64,000 bases of DNA from Desulfarculus sp. Lineage in GTDB: Bacteria; Desulfobacterota; Desulfarculia; Desulfarculales; Desulfarculaceae. The notes under the pieces were generated by a model that was not told the DNA's origin, made no database searches, and was given only the letters and a program-made list of their open reading frames with translations. Shown here piece by piece: positions 15,816-24,580 of this stretch; the stretch's first letter is position 1, and each line of letters opens with the position of its first letter. The DNA lies in assembly GCA_003605055.1 (NCBI GenBank), contig QZKP01000041.1, positions 81,245 to 145,244 of the forward strand, read 5' to 3'. A program made the position numbers and the translations under genes.

Positions 15816-17402
15816 ATGCTGGTCAACATGGGCAGGGTATTCCGGCAGCACGTGCAGCGTTTTCCCGAGCGCGCGGCCCTGGTCAACGTGGAGCGCGGCC
15901 GCCGCTTCACCTACGCCCAGATGCACTTGCTTTCCAACCAGGTCAGCAACCTCCTGGCCGGCCGTTTCGGCCTGGGCGAGGGCGACTTCTACGCAACCAT
16001 CCTGGAAAACGACAACATGGGGCTGTTCCACCCCTGGATGCTCAAGTGTCCGGTGGGCGCGGTATGGATCGACATCCGCGAGTTTCTGGGCCAGAAGCTG
16101 GTGCAACTGGATTACGTCCAGCCCCGCCTAGTCTTTTTGGAGGCCCATTTCCTGCCCCAGCTTTATCAGCCCCTGCGCGAGCGGGGCATGGCCATGGTCT
16201 GTATGGACCATCCCGGCCCGGAGTTCCCCGGCGTTCACGACTTCTGGCGCCTGGTGGAGCAGGCCTCGCCGGCCGAGGCGGCGGCCGAGTTCGTGGCCGA
16301 CGACGCCGCGCGGCACATCAGCGTGCTGCGCTTCACCGGCGGCACCACCGGCCAGGCCAAGTGCGCCATGTACACCCTGTCCAACCTCTGGACCTGGGGC
16401 TGCAACCCGGCCCATTACATAGAGGCCTTTCCCTACGACCACCCCCGGGCCCTGCTGTTTTCGCCCTTGAACCACGCCGCTTCGGGCTCGGTGGTGATTC
16501 CCATCCACATCAAGGGCGGCGCGGTGGTCACCCTGAACAAGGCCGACCTGGAGCAGATCGGGCAAGTGATGGCCGCCGAGAAGATCCAGATGATCTACAC
16601 GGTGCCCACCGTGGCCTACCGCATGCTGGACGCGAAACTGCACCAGCGCTACGACCTGAGCAGCCTCAAGACCATCCGCTACGGCGCCGCCCCCATATCT
16701 CCGGCCAAGCTGGAGGCCTTGGTGGAGGCCTTCGGCCCCATCTTCGTGCACGGCTACGGCTCCACCGAGTGCTGGCCCTCCTGCACCATCCTGGGCCGCG
16801 CCGAACACAGCCTGGAGCTGCCCGAGCAGATCCAGCGCCTGTCTTCCATCGGGCGGCCCTTCCCGGGCCAGGAGCTGATAATCTGCGACGAACAGGGCCG
16901 CGAGATGCCCGTCGGCGAGAGGGGCGAGTTGTGGATCCGCGGGGCCAACACCATCCAGGGCTATTACCGGGACCCGGAGCTGACCCGGCAGAACTTCTCC
17001 GCCGGCGGCTTCTGGAAGTCGGGGGACATCGGCTACGTGGATGGCCAGGGCTATGTTTACCTGGTGGACCGCAAAAAGGATATGATCATCAGCGGCGGCT
17101 ACAACGTGTACGCCACGGAGGTGGAGAACTGCCTCAACAGCCACCCGGCCGTGCAGAACTCGGCCGTGGTGGGCCTGCCAGACGAGCAGTGGGGCGAGGC
17201 GGTCTGCGCGGTGGTGGTGCTCAACGAGGGCCAGCGGGCCCAGGCCGCGGAGCTGATCGCCTATTGCAAGGAAAACCTGGCGCGCTACAAGGCGCCCAAG
17301 AAGCTGGAGATCGTCTCGGAACTGCCTCTGAGCCCGGCGGGCAAGGTGCTGCGCCGCCGGGTGCGGGAGCGGCTGCTAGGAAGCGGCCAAGGCTCCAACT
17401 GA
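15816..17402 (+). CDS. AMP-forming acyl-CoA ligase 1
   Basis: 528 residues of the ANL adenylating family, converting a carboxylic acid to its CoA ester with ATP. Motifs in order: phosphate loop FTGGTTGQAK about 169, GYGSTE about 309, SGDIGYVDG about 405, GGYNVYATEVE about 427, and the catalytic Lys in SPAGKVLRRR near the end. The phosphate loop starts FTGG rather than the usual YTSG. It is translationally coupled to the IclR gene upstream. With the dehydrogenase and thiolase downstream it suggests activation, oxidation and thiolysis of a 3-hydroxy or fatty acid. Confidence 0.93.
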   Translation: MLVNMGRVFRQHVQRFPERAALVNVERGRRFTYAQMHLLSNQVSNLLAGRFGLGEGDFYATILENDNMGLFHPWMLKCPVGAVWIDIREFLGQKLVQLDYVQPRLVFLEAHFLPQLYQPLRERGMAMVCMDHPGPEFPGVHDFWRLVEQASPAEAAAEFVADDAARHISVLRFTGGTTGQAKCAMYTLSNLWTWGCNPAHYIEAFPYDHPRALLFSPLNHAASGSVVIPIHIKGGAVVTLNKADLEQIGQVMAAEKIQMIYTVPTVAYRMLDAKLHQRYDLSSLKTIRYGAAPISPAKLEALVEAFGPIFVHGYGSTECWPSCTILGRAEHSLELPEQIQRLSSIGRPFPGQELIICDEQGREMPVGERGELWIRGANTIQGYYRDPELTRQNFSAGGFWKSGDIGYVDGQGYVYLVDRKKDMIISGGYNVYATEVENCLNSHPAVQNSAVVGLPDEQWGEAVCAVVVLNEGQRAQAAELIAYCKENLARYKAPKKLEIVSELPLSPAGKVLRRRVRERLLGSGQGSN

Positions 17403-17485
17403 GCGGGGTCTAGCGAAGCATCAGCGGGTGGTATTTAATAACGGCGTCCAGCGGGGGGCGCTAGAGCTTGTTAAGGAGCGAGGGA

Positions 17486-18370
17486 GTGGATATCAGGAAG
17501 GTGTTCATAGCGGGCTCCGGGCTCATGGGTTCGGGCATCGGCCAAGTCTGCGCCCAGGCGGGCCTGGGCGTGACGCTGTACGACGTTAACCAGCCAGCCC
17601 TGGAAAAGGCGCTCAAGAACATCGCCTGGTCCGTGGGCAAGTTCATTGAGAAGGGCCAGGTGCCCGGCACCTTGGGAGAGGTCATGGGCCGCGTGTCCAC
17701 GGCCATCGACCTGGGCCCGGCCGCCGAGGCCGACCTGATCATCGAGGCGGTCTTCGAGGACCTGGAGGTCAAGCACCAGCTTTACCGGCAGTTGTGCCCC
17801 CAGGTTCCGGCCACCACGCTCATCGCCTCCAACACCAGCGCCATCCCCACTACCGAGTTGGCCGCGGCCGTGGAGAAACCCGAGCGCTTTCTGGGGCTGC
17901 ACTTCTTCAGCCCGGTGCCCATGATGGCCGCGGTGGAGGTGATCCGGGGCATGGTAACCAGCGAGGAGGCCTTCGCCGCCGGGGAGCAGTTCGTGCGGGC
18001 CATCGGCAAGGAGCCGATCATGGTGAAAAGGGACGTGGCCGGCTTCGTGATCAACCGCATCAACTTCATGGCCAACGTGGAGGCCATGCGGCTGGTGGAG
18101 GCGGGGGTGGCCACGGTGGAGGATATCGACAAGGGCCTGCGCCTGGCCAGCGGCCGCCGCATGGGCATCTTCGAGACCGGCGACATGGTGGGCCTGGACA
18201 TCACCTACGGCGCCCTCACCGCGGCCTACAACGACACCAAGAACCCGGCCTTCGCCCCGCCCACCATCCTCAAGCGCAAGATCAGGGCCGGGCAGTTGGG
18301 CAAAAAGACCGGCGTGGGTTGGTATGAGTACGACGCCCAGGGCAACCGCCTGGGTCCGGCGAAAATCTGA
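17486..18370 (+). CDS. 3-hydroxyacyl-CoA dehydrogenase 1
   Basis: 294 residues from GTG 17486 (AAGGAG seven bases ahead; a TTG at 17468 is less likely). NAD-binding GSGLMGSGIG is at about 10-19, the catalytic region HFFSPVPMM includes the His of the His-Glu pair, and a C-terminal helical dimer domain follows. It oxidises (S)-3-hydroxyacyl-CoA to the 3-ketoacyl-CoA. The next gene is a thiolase, giving a beta-oxidation pair. Length fits the short PaaH/Hbd type without a fused hydratase. Confidence 0.92.
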   Translation: MDIRKVFIAGSGLMGSGIGQVCAQAGLGVTLYDVNQPALEKALKNIAWSVGKFIEKGQVPGTLGEVMGRVSTAIDLGPAAEADLIIEAVFEDLEVKHQLYRQLCPQVPATTLIASNTSAIPTTELAAAVEKPERFLGLHFFSPVPMMAAVEVIRGMVTSEEAFAAGEQFVRAIGKEPIMVKRDVAGFVINRINFMANVEAMRLVEAGVATVEDIDKGLRLASGRRMGIFETGDMVGLDITYGALTAAYNDTKNPAFAPPTILKRKIRAGQLGKKTGVGWYEYDAQGNRLGPAKI

Positions 18371-18398
18371 ATCCTCTAGCCAAGGAAAGGGTGGCAAT

Positions 18399-19577
18399 AT
18401 GTCCGAGCCAGTCATCTTGAGCGCGGCGCGCACTCCGGTGGGCCGTTTCGGTGGCGCCCTCAAGCCCCTCACCGACCGCGAACTGGGCGCCCTGGTCATC
18501 AAGGAAGCCATGTCGCGGGCGGGCGTGCCGCCCGACCAGGTGGAGGAGGTGGTCTTCTCACAGCAGTACCGCACCGGCGTGCTGCCGGCCAACATGGCCC
18601 GGCCCATCGCCGTGGACGCGGGCATCCCCATTCCGGTGCCCGAATACACGGTGGCCAAGGCCTGCGGCGGCTCCATCAAGACCACCATGCTGGCGGCCCA
18701 GGCCATCAAGGCCGGCGACGCCCAGCTTTTGGTGGCCGGCGGGGTGGAGCACATGTCCAACGCGGCCTATCTGCTGCCTACCGGCCGCTGGGGCGCCCGC
18801 CTGGGCCACGCCCAGTTGCAGGACCAGTTGGTGCTTTACGATCCCATCAGCCAGAACACTATGGGCCAGACCGCCGAGAACGTGGCCGAGAAGTACAAGA
18901 TCAACCGGCGGGACCAAGACGCCTTCGCCTTCGCCAGCCAGCAAAAGGCGGCCGCGGCCCTGAAGGATAACCGCTTCGCCGAGCAGATCGTGCCGGTGCC
19001 CATCCCCCAGCGCAAGGGCGCGCCCAAGATGTTCAGCGTGGACGAGCACCCCCGGCCGGAGACCACCCTGGAGGGCCTGGCCCAGCTCAAGCCGGTGTTC
19101 AAGAAGGACGGCACGGTGACTGCGGGCAACTCCTCGGGCATGAACGACGCCTCGGCGGCCCTGGTGATCGCTTCGCGGCAGCGGGCAAAGGGCCTGGGGC
19201 TGAAGCCGCTGGTGTCCATCGTGGGCTACGCCTCGGTGGGCGTGGAGCCCTCGCTGATGGGCATCGGCCCGGTGGACGCCACCAAGCTGGTGTTGCGAAA
19301 GACCGGTCTGGCCATCGAGGACCTGGACCTGGTCGAACTCAACGAGGCCTTTGCTTCCCAGTCCTTGGCCTGCATCCGCGAGCTGGGCCTGGACGAGTCC
19401 AAGGTCAACGTTAACGGCGGGGCCATCGCCCTGGGGCATCCCATCAGCGCCAGCGGGGCGGTGATCACCATTAAGCTGATCTACGAGATGAAGCGCCGCG
19501 GCGCGGAGCTGGGCCTGGCCACCATGTGCCTGGGCGGCGGCCAGGGCGTGGCCCTGGTGCTCCGGAACGAGGGCTAA
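18399..19577 (+). CDS. Acetyl-CoA acyltransferase (thiolase)
   Basis: 392 residues, the standard thiolase length. Nucleophilic Cys in [12 protein letters not shown] near residue 89, [10 protein letters not shown] about 316, the catalytic His in [15 protein letters not shown] about 348, and the second Cys in MCLGGGQG near the C-terminus. It cleaves 3-ketoacyl-CoA with CoA or makes acetoacetyl-CoA. ATG 18399 is preceded by AAGGAAAGG. The open frame extends further 5' inside the dehydrogenase gene but without homology. Part of the IclR-led operon. Confidence 0.94.
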   Translation: MSEPVILSAARTPVGRFGGALKPLTDRELGALVIKEAMSRAGVPPDQVEEVVFSQQYRTGVLPANMARPIAVDAGIPIPVPEYTVAKACGGSIKTTMLAAQAIKAGDAQLLVAGGVEHMSNAAYLLPTGRWGARLGHAQLQDQLVLYDPISQNTMGQTAENVAEKYKINRRDQDAFAFASQQKAAAALKDNRFAEQIVPVPIPQRKGAPKMFSVDEHPRPETTLEGLAQLKPVFKKDGTVTAGNSSGMNDASAALVIASRQRAKGLGLKPLVSIVGYASVGVEPSLMGIGPVDATKLVLRKTGLAIEDLDLVELNEAFASQSLACIRELGLDESKVNVNGGAIALGHPISASGAVITIKLIYEMKRRGAELGLATMCLGGGQGVALVLRNEG

Positions 19578-19630
19578 CCTCCGCGGACCCCGGCGCCTCT
19601 GCCGGGGGCCGCGTCATTTGCGAGGCCGCC

Positions 19631-21133
19631 GTGAATATAGCCGAGCTGCTTAGCAAGAGCGCCCAGCGCCGACCGGAGCACCCGGCCGTTATCTTCGCCG
19701 GTCAGAGCCTGACCTACGCCCAACTGAACCGTCGCTGCGACCAGATGGCCTGGGGGCTGCAGCAGGCCGGGCTGCGGCCGGGGGATGTCTGCGTGCTGAT
19801 GATGCCCAACTCCCTGAGTTGGGTCATCGTCTATTACGCCCTGGCCAAGGTGGGTGCGGTGGTGCTGCCGGTGAACTTCCTCTACCGCAGCGAGGAACTG
19901 CGCCACATATTCGGCGACTCCGGGGCCCGGGCCTTCATCGGCCACGGCGAGCACCTGACCTACGCCGGCCCCTTGCTGGCGCAGATGCCGGTCATCGACC
20001 TGCGCATCGCCGAGGGCCAGGCGCCGGCGGGCTTCCGGCCCCTGAGCGAACTCTACCAGGAACGGGGGCCTTTCCCGGCACACCCGGCCCAGGACGATGA
20101 CACCTGGGCCATCATCTACACCAGCGGCACCACCGGCCTGGCCAAGGGCGCTATGCTCACCCACGGCAACCTGGCCAGCAACGCGATCACCGTGGGCGAC
20201 ATGCGCCACACCGAGCCCCAGGACGTGGTGCTGGGCGTGTTGCCCCTGTTTCACATCTACGGCCAGACCAGCGCGCTGAACGCCGGGATACACCTGGGCC
20301 TGACCATCCGGCTGTGGGAGCACTTCGAGGCCTCGGAGGTGCGGGCGGCCATCGAGGAGCTGGAGAGCACCGTCTTTATCGGCGTGCCCACCATGTACAA
20401 CCGCCTGGCCGAGCTGGCCGGGGAGAGGCCGCTGCGGCGCTCCTCCCTGCGCTTTGGCATCTCCGGCGGGGCCTCCCTGCCGGTGGAGGTGCTGCGCCGT
20501 TTTGAGGGGGCCTTTAGCACCACCATCTACGAGGGCTATGGCCTGACCGAGTGCTCGCCGGTGGCGGTGGAGAACCCCTACGGCCGGCGCACCAAGCCCG
20601 GCTCCATCGGCGTGCCCATCCCCGGTTTCAAGGCCAAGGTGGTGGACGACCAGGACCAGGAGCTGCCCAGCGGCCGGGTAGGCGAGATCCTGGTCCAGGG
20701 GCCGGGGGTGATGAAGGGCTACCTGAACCAACCAGAGGCCACGGCCCTGGCCCTCAAAGGGGGCTGGCTGCACACCGGCGACCTGGGCCGGCGGGACGAG
20801 GACGGCTACCTGTACGTGGTGGACCGCAAGAAGGAGATGATCATCCGGGGCGGCTACAACGTCTATCCCCGCGAGATCGAGGAGGTGCTCTATCAGCACC
20901 CGGCGGTGCTGGAGGCGGCGGTGCTGGGCGCGCCCCACCAGGACCTGGGCGAGGAGGTGGCCGCGGTGATCGCCCTGCGGCCGGGCGCGGCCGCCAGCGC
21001 CGAAGATCTGCGCGGCTTCGTCAAGGAGCGGGTGGCGCCCTACAAGTACCCCCGCATCATCAACCTGGTGCCGGAGCTGCCCAAGACCAGCACCGGCAAG
21101 ATTCTCAAGCGGGGCATAAAGGTGCAGGTTTAA
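19631..21133 (+). CDS. AMP-forming acyl-CoA ligase 2 (long-chain type)
   Basis: 500 residues from GTG 19631. ANL motifs: YTSGTTGLAKGAMLTH about 160, GYGLTECSPVAVENP about 300, HTGDLGRRDEDGY about 385, RGGYNVYPREIEE about 410, and the Lys in TSTGKILKRG at the C-terminus. The sequence is closer to FadD-type ligases than ligase 1 in the same operon, so the two may activate different acids. Ribosome site is weak; translation may depend on upstream flow. Cytoplasmic. Confidence 0.9.
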   Translation: MNIAELLSKSAQRRPEHPAVIFAGQSLTYAQLNRRCDQMAWGLQQAGLRPGDVCVLMMPNSLSWVIVYYALAKVGAVVLPVNFLYRSEELRHIFGDSGARAFIGHGEHLTYAGPLLAQMPVIDLRIAEGQAPAGFRPLSELYQERGPFPAHPAQDDDTWAIIYTSGTTGLAKGAMLTHGNLASNAITVGDMRHTEPQDVVLGVLPLFHIYGQTSALNAGIHLGLTIRLWEHFEASEVRAAIEELESTVFIGVPTMYNRLAELAGERPLRRSSLRFGISGGASLPVEVLRRFEGAFSTTIYEGYGLTECSPVAVENPYGRRTKPGSIGVPIPGFKAKVVDDQDQELPSGRVGEILVQGPGVMKGYLNQPEATALALKGGWLHTGDLGRRDEDGYLYVVDRKKEMIIRGGYNVYPREIEEVLYQHPAVLEAAVLGAPHQDLGEEVAAVIALRPGAAASAEDLRGFVKERVAPYKYPRIINLVPELPKTSTGKILKRGIKVQV

Positions 21134-21183
21134 CGCCTGTGCGCCGCTGCTGAGCGGACATCTCGGCGGAAAGGATCGCCCAC

Positions 21184-21705
21184 GTGTCGGAGCTCATCAC
21201 CCCCTATGGCGGCCACCAACCGCACATCGCCGCGGGCGTGTTTGTGGACCGCTCGGCCCGGCTCATCGGGCGCATCACCCTGGCAGGGGGGGTCAGCATC
21301 TGGCCCGGCGCCGTGCTGCGGGCCGACGACGCCGAGATCGTGATCAAGGCCGGCAGCGCGGTGCTGGACCTGGCCCTGGTGGAGGCGCCCCTGGGCAAGC
21401 CGGTGGTGGTGGAGGCCGGCGCCCTGATCAGCCACCAGGTCTGCCTGCACGGGGCCACGGTCAAGAGCGGGGCCCTGGTGGGCATCGGGGCCATCGTGCT
21501 GGACAAGGCGGTGGTGGGCGAGGGCGCCATCGTGGGGGCCGGCGCCGTGGTGCCGCCGGGCATGCAGGTGCCGCCCGGCGTGTTGGTGCTGGGCCAGCCG
21601 GCCAAGGCGGTGCGCGAACTCAAGCCGTCCGAGCAGGGGATGGTGAGTGAGCAGTTGGCCGAGCTGCACCATAAGGCCCGGGTCTACCTGAAGCAAGGCG
21701 CTTGA
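21184..21705 (+). CDS. Gamma-carbonic-anhydrase-like hexapeptide-repeat protein, incomplete metal site
   Basis: 173-residue left-handed beta-helix protein of the PaaY/CaiE/YrdA group, with hexapeptide repeats through most of its length and QPAKAVRELKPSE near the end. Relatives bind zinc through three histidines. The last two are here (ISHQVCLHG), but the first (VMHG in PaaY) is replaced (LVEA), so the site is altered or lost. PaaY-type proteins act as thioesterases in CoA catabolism, which would fit this operon. Start GTG 21184, with GGAAAGG upstream. Confidence 0.85.
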   Translation: MSELITPYGGHQPHIAAGVFVDRSARLIGRITLAGGVSIWPGAVLRADDAEIVIKAGSAVLDLALVEAPLGKPVVVEAGALISHQVCLHGATVKSGALVGIGAIVLDKAVVGEGAIVGAGAVVPPGMQVPPGVLVLGQPAKAVRELKPSEQGMVSEQLAELHHKARVYLKQGA

Positions 21706-21740
21706 TCCGGCGGGGAGGTCCGTCGGCGGGGAGCGAACAT

Positions 21741-23414
21741 ATGAGCTGGCGGAGCAAGGACATCCTGCAGCGGCCGCGCTGGACCAAGGTGCGGGCCCTG
21801 TTCAAGTCCATGGGCTACAGCGACTACGACTTGGAACGGCCCCTGATCGGGGTGGCCAACTCCTTCAACACCATCGTGCCCGGGCACGCCAACCTGCGCC
21901 AGGTGGCCGAGTCGGTCAAGCAGGGCATCTACCAGGCCGGGGGCACCCCGGTGGAGTTCGGCCTGATCGCCTGCTGCGACGGCGTGGCCAACGGCCATTT
22001 GGGCATGCGATACATCCTGCCCTCGCGGGAGGTGATCGCCAATTCCCTGGAGGTGATGGCCCAGGCCCACCGCCTGGACGGCCTGGTGCTCCTGGGCTCC
22101 TGCGACAAGATCGTGCCCGGCCTGCTCATGGGCGCCGCCCGCCTGGACCTGCCGGCCATCCTGGTGGCCGGCGGCCCCTCCCTGGGCGGTTGCCAGTTCG
22201 ACGGCCGCTCGGCGGACATCACCTCCTTGGCCGAGGGCCTGGGCATGCTGGCCGCGGGCCGGTTGGCCCCGGAGGATTTCGCCCGCCTGGAAGAGGAGGT
22301 GATGCCCACCTGCGGCTCCTGCTCCTTCCTGGGCACGGCCAACTCCATGTGCTCCATGGCCGAGGGCCTGGGCATGAGCCTGCCGGGCAGCGCCACCATC
22401 CCGGCGGTGTTCGCCGAGCGCTTCCGCGCGGCCCAGGCCTCGGGCCGGCGCATTGTGCAGATGGTCCAGGATGGCCTCAGCGCCCGCAGGATCATCAACC
22501 GCCAGGGCCTGGAGAACGCGGTACGCCTGGGCATGGCCATGGGCGGCTCCACCAACCTGGTGCTGCATCTGTTGGCCATCGCCTACGAGGCCGGCGTGGG
22601 TCTGGGCATCGAGACCTTCGAGGAGCTCTCGGCCAGCACCCCGCACATCGCGCGCATCTATCCGGCCGCGCCGCCCAACCTGCCCGACTTTCACCAGGCC
22701 GGCGGGGTGCCGGCGGTGCTGAAGGAGCTGCTGCCCCTGCTGCACGGCCAGGCCCTCACGGTGACCGGACGCAGCGTGGCCCAGAACGTGGCCGGGGCCC
22801 GCAAGACCGGCCAGGAGATCATCCGCAGTCTGGTAGACCCCTGGCGGGCCACCGGCGGCCTGGCCATCCTGCGGGGGAACCTGGCCCCGGACTCGGCGGT
22901 GACCAAGCCCGCGGCCATCCATCCGGACATGCACTTGTTCCAGGGCGCCGCCCGCTGCTTCGACTCCGAGGAGGCGGCCAACCAGGCCATTCAGGAGCGA
23001 AGGATTCAGGCCGGCGAGGTGGTGGTGATCCGTTACGAGGGTCCCAAGGGCGGGCCGGGCATGCCCGAGATGGCCACGGCCATGAAGATGCTCTACGGCC
23101 AGGGCCTGGCCCTGAAGACCGCCCTGATCACCGACGGCCGCTTCTCGGGCACCAACAACGGCTGCTTCGTGGGCCACATATCGCCCGAGGCCGCCGAGGG
23201 CGGACCCCTCGCCGCGGTGCAGGAAGGCGACCGCGTCACCATTGACATCCCCGGCCGTCAGGTGAACCTGGAGGTGAGCGCCCAGGAGATGGCCCGGCGC
23301 CTGGCCGCCTGGCAGCGGCCGGCGCGTAAGTTCGCGGGCGGCTACCTGGGCCTGTACTCGCGCCTGGCCGCCTCGGCCGCCCAGGGCGCGGTCATGCGGC
23401 CGCCAGCGGATTAG
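21741..23414 (+). CDS. IlvD/Edd-family hydroxyacid dehydratase
   Basis: 557 residues from ATG 21741. The iron-sulfur cysteines of the family are visible: ACCDGVANGH, GSCDKIVPG and PTCGSCSFLGTANSM, then MAMGGSTN and the C-terminal DGRFSGTNNG. It dehydrates a 2,3-dihydroxy acid or sugar acid to a 2-oxo-3-deoxy acid. It may serve sugar-acid breakdown rather than branched-chain synthesis, since no ilv genes are near and an HpaI-type aldolase gene, the usual next step, meets it tail to tail. The two genes overlap by four bases. Confidence 0.9.
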   Translation: MSWRSKDILQRPRWTKVRALFKSMGYSDYDLERPLIGVANSFNTIVPGHANLRQVAESVKQGIYQAGGTPVEFGLIACCDGVANGHLGMRYILPSREVIANSLEVMAQAHRLDGLVLLGSCDKIVPGLLMGAARLDLPAILVAGGPSLGGCQFDGRSADITSLAEGLGMLAAGRLAPEDFARLEEEVMPTCGSCSFLGTANSMCSMAEGLGMSLPGSATIPAVFAERFRAAQASGRRIVQMVQDGLSARRIINRQGLENAVRLGMAMGGSTNLVLHLLAIAYEAGVGLGIETFEELSASTPHIARIYPAAPPNLPDFHQAGGVPAVLKELLPLLHGQALTVTGRSVAQNVAGARKTGQEIIRSLVDPWRATGGLAILRGNLAPDSAVTKPAAIHPDMHLFQGAARCFDSEEAANQAIQERRIQAGEVVVIRYEGPKGGPGMPEMATAMKMLYGQGLALKTALITDGRFSGTNNGCFVGHISPEAAEGGPLAAVQEGDRVTIDIPGRQVNLEVSAQEMARRLAAWQRPARKFAGGYLGLYSRLAASAAQGAVMRPPAD

Positions 23415-24184
23415 ACCGTGGTTTTGACCTCTCGCAGGAAGTTTTGGAGGCACTGTCCCAGGGCGCTGCCCATGATGGCCAGGGCCGAGACGGTGAAGTA
23501 GCGCACCCCCAGTTGCAGCATGGGGGCGATGGCCTTCCAGTCCACCACGTGTACGCCGCAGACCTTGCCCGCGGCAGCCACCTGGCGGGTGATGGTCTTC
23601 AGCTGCGGCATCATCTCCGGCGCGGAAGGCGACTGATAGCCGTACTCCAGGGACAGGTCGCTGGTGCCGATGAAGACCGCGTCCACGCCTTCCACGGCCA
23701 GGATCGAAGCCAGGTTCTCCACCCCCAGGCGGGTTTCTATCTGGATGATGACCGCGGTTTCCGCCGCGGCCTTGGCTGTCACCTGCGGACGCGGGAGGAA
23801 GCCGTAGCCGGACGCCCGAGTGGTGGAGCCGTACCCCCGGCCGCCGCGGGGCGGAAACCGGCTGGCGGCCACCGCCTCGCTGGCCTGCGGCGCCGTTTCC
23901 ACCGCGGGAATCTGCACCCCCTGCGCGCCGGCGTCCAGAGCGGCTTGAATCCGTCCGGCATTCAGCTCGCGCACCCGGACGATGGCCGGCAGCCCCACCA
24001 TGTCCGCCGCCCGCAGACATTCCTCCAGCTCGCGGCCGCTGAAGCTGCCGTGCTCGCCGTCCAGAATGATGAAGTCATAACCGGCCCGGCCCACCAACTC
24101 AACCAAGGCAGGCTCGGACAGGCCCAAAAATGACCCCAGCAGAACCCGGCTTCCGGTTGCTGACAAAGTTTCTTTCAGCGACAT
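23411..24184 (-). CDS. HpcH/HpaI-family aldolase 1
   Basis: 257-residue class II aldolase. The conserved residues are present: DGEH (base and substrate site), VRVRE, metal ligands Glu in IIQIET and Asp in GTSDLSLEYG. Relatives cleave 2-keto-3-deoxy sugar acids or 4-hydroxy-2-ketoacids to pyruvate plus an aldehyde. It is the last gene of the leftward GntR-led operon (cupin 35 bases upstream) and meets the dehydratase gene head-on. A similar gene lies at 34117. Confidence 0.92.
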   Translation of the reverse strand: MSLKETLSATGSRVLLGSFLGLSEPALVELVGRAGYDFIILDGEHGSFSGRELEECLRAADMVGLPAIVRVRELNAGRIQAALDAGAQGVQIPAVETAPQASEAVAASRFPPRGGRGYGSTTRASGYGFLPRPQVTAKAAAETAVIIQIETRLGVENLASILAVEGVDAVFIGTSDLSLEYGYQSPSAPEMMPQLKTITRQVAAAGKVCGVHVVDWKAIAPMLQLGVRYFTVSALAIMGSALGQCLQNFLREVKTTV

Positions 24185-24219
24185 CTCGTTGCCCGCGGCA
24201 GGCGAAGTTTGCTCCTTTT

Positions 24220-24549
24220 TTAAAGGTAATCATCCCGGATAGGTGTGAACACATCCAGGTTGATGATGGTTTCCTGGCCCAAAGGCGTGAGGGTGTGGGG
24301 CACGTCAGGGGGCACCAGGATCACGTCCCCCGGCCCCAGGCGCACCAAATCCTCCCCCAGGGTGAAGTCGCATTCTCCGGCCAGGATGTAGGTTATTTGC
24401 TCGTGGGGGTGCTGGTGTAAGGCGGGCTTGGCGAAGGCCTTGATGGTGTTGAGAACCATCATGCTTTTCTCTCCGCTGAAGACCCGGCGGGTCACGCCCT
24501 CCCGGGCGACCTTTTCCTTGATTTGGCTGAAGTTGGCTTTTTTCACCAC
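24220..24549 (-). CDS. Small cupin-domain protein
   Basis: 109 residues in a single conserved cupin barrel. Motif 1 is HQHPHEQITYILAGE and motif 2 is LVPPDVPHTL, so the metal site (two His plus Glu, and a later His) is complete. Two GTG codons in a row (24549, 24546) are both possible starts, with GGAGG upstream. It lies between the TRAP permease and aldolase genes and may be a sugar-acid isomerase, dioxygenase-like enzyme or stabilising protein. Function not assignable from sequence alone. Confidence 0.85.
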   Translation of the reverse strand: MVKKANFSQIKEKVAREGVTRRVFSGEKSMMVLNTIKAFAKPALHQHPHEQITYILAGECDFTLGEDLVRLGPGDVILVPPDVPHTLTPLGQETIINLDVFTPIRDDYL

Positions 24550-24580
24550 CGACTGAACCTCCGCGGCGTTGGTGCAAGCT

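Noticed and set aside
21684..24020. Long minus-strand open frame across the IlvD-type gene
   Set aside because: Its right end is another frame of the real aldolase gene and the rest is the antisense of the dehydratase. No homology.
23411..24184. Dehydratase and aldolase as one co-transcribed sugar-acid pathway
   Set aside because: The genes face each other on opposite strands and belong to different operons, so co-transcription is excluded even if function is related.
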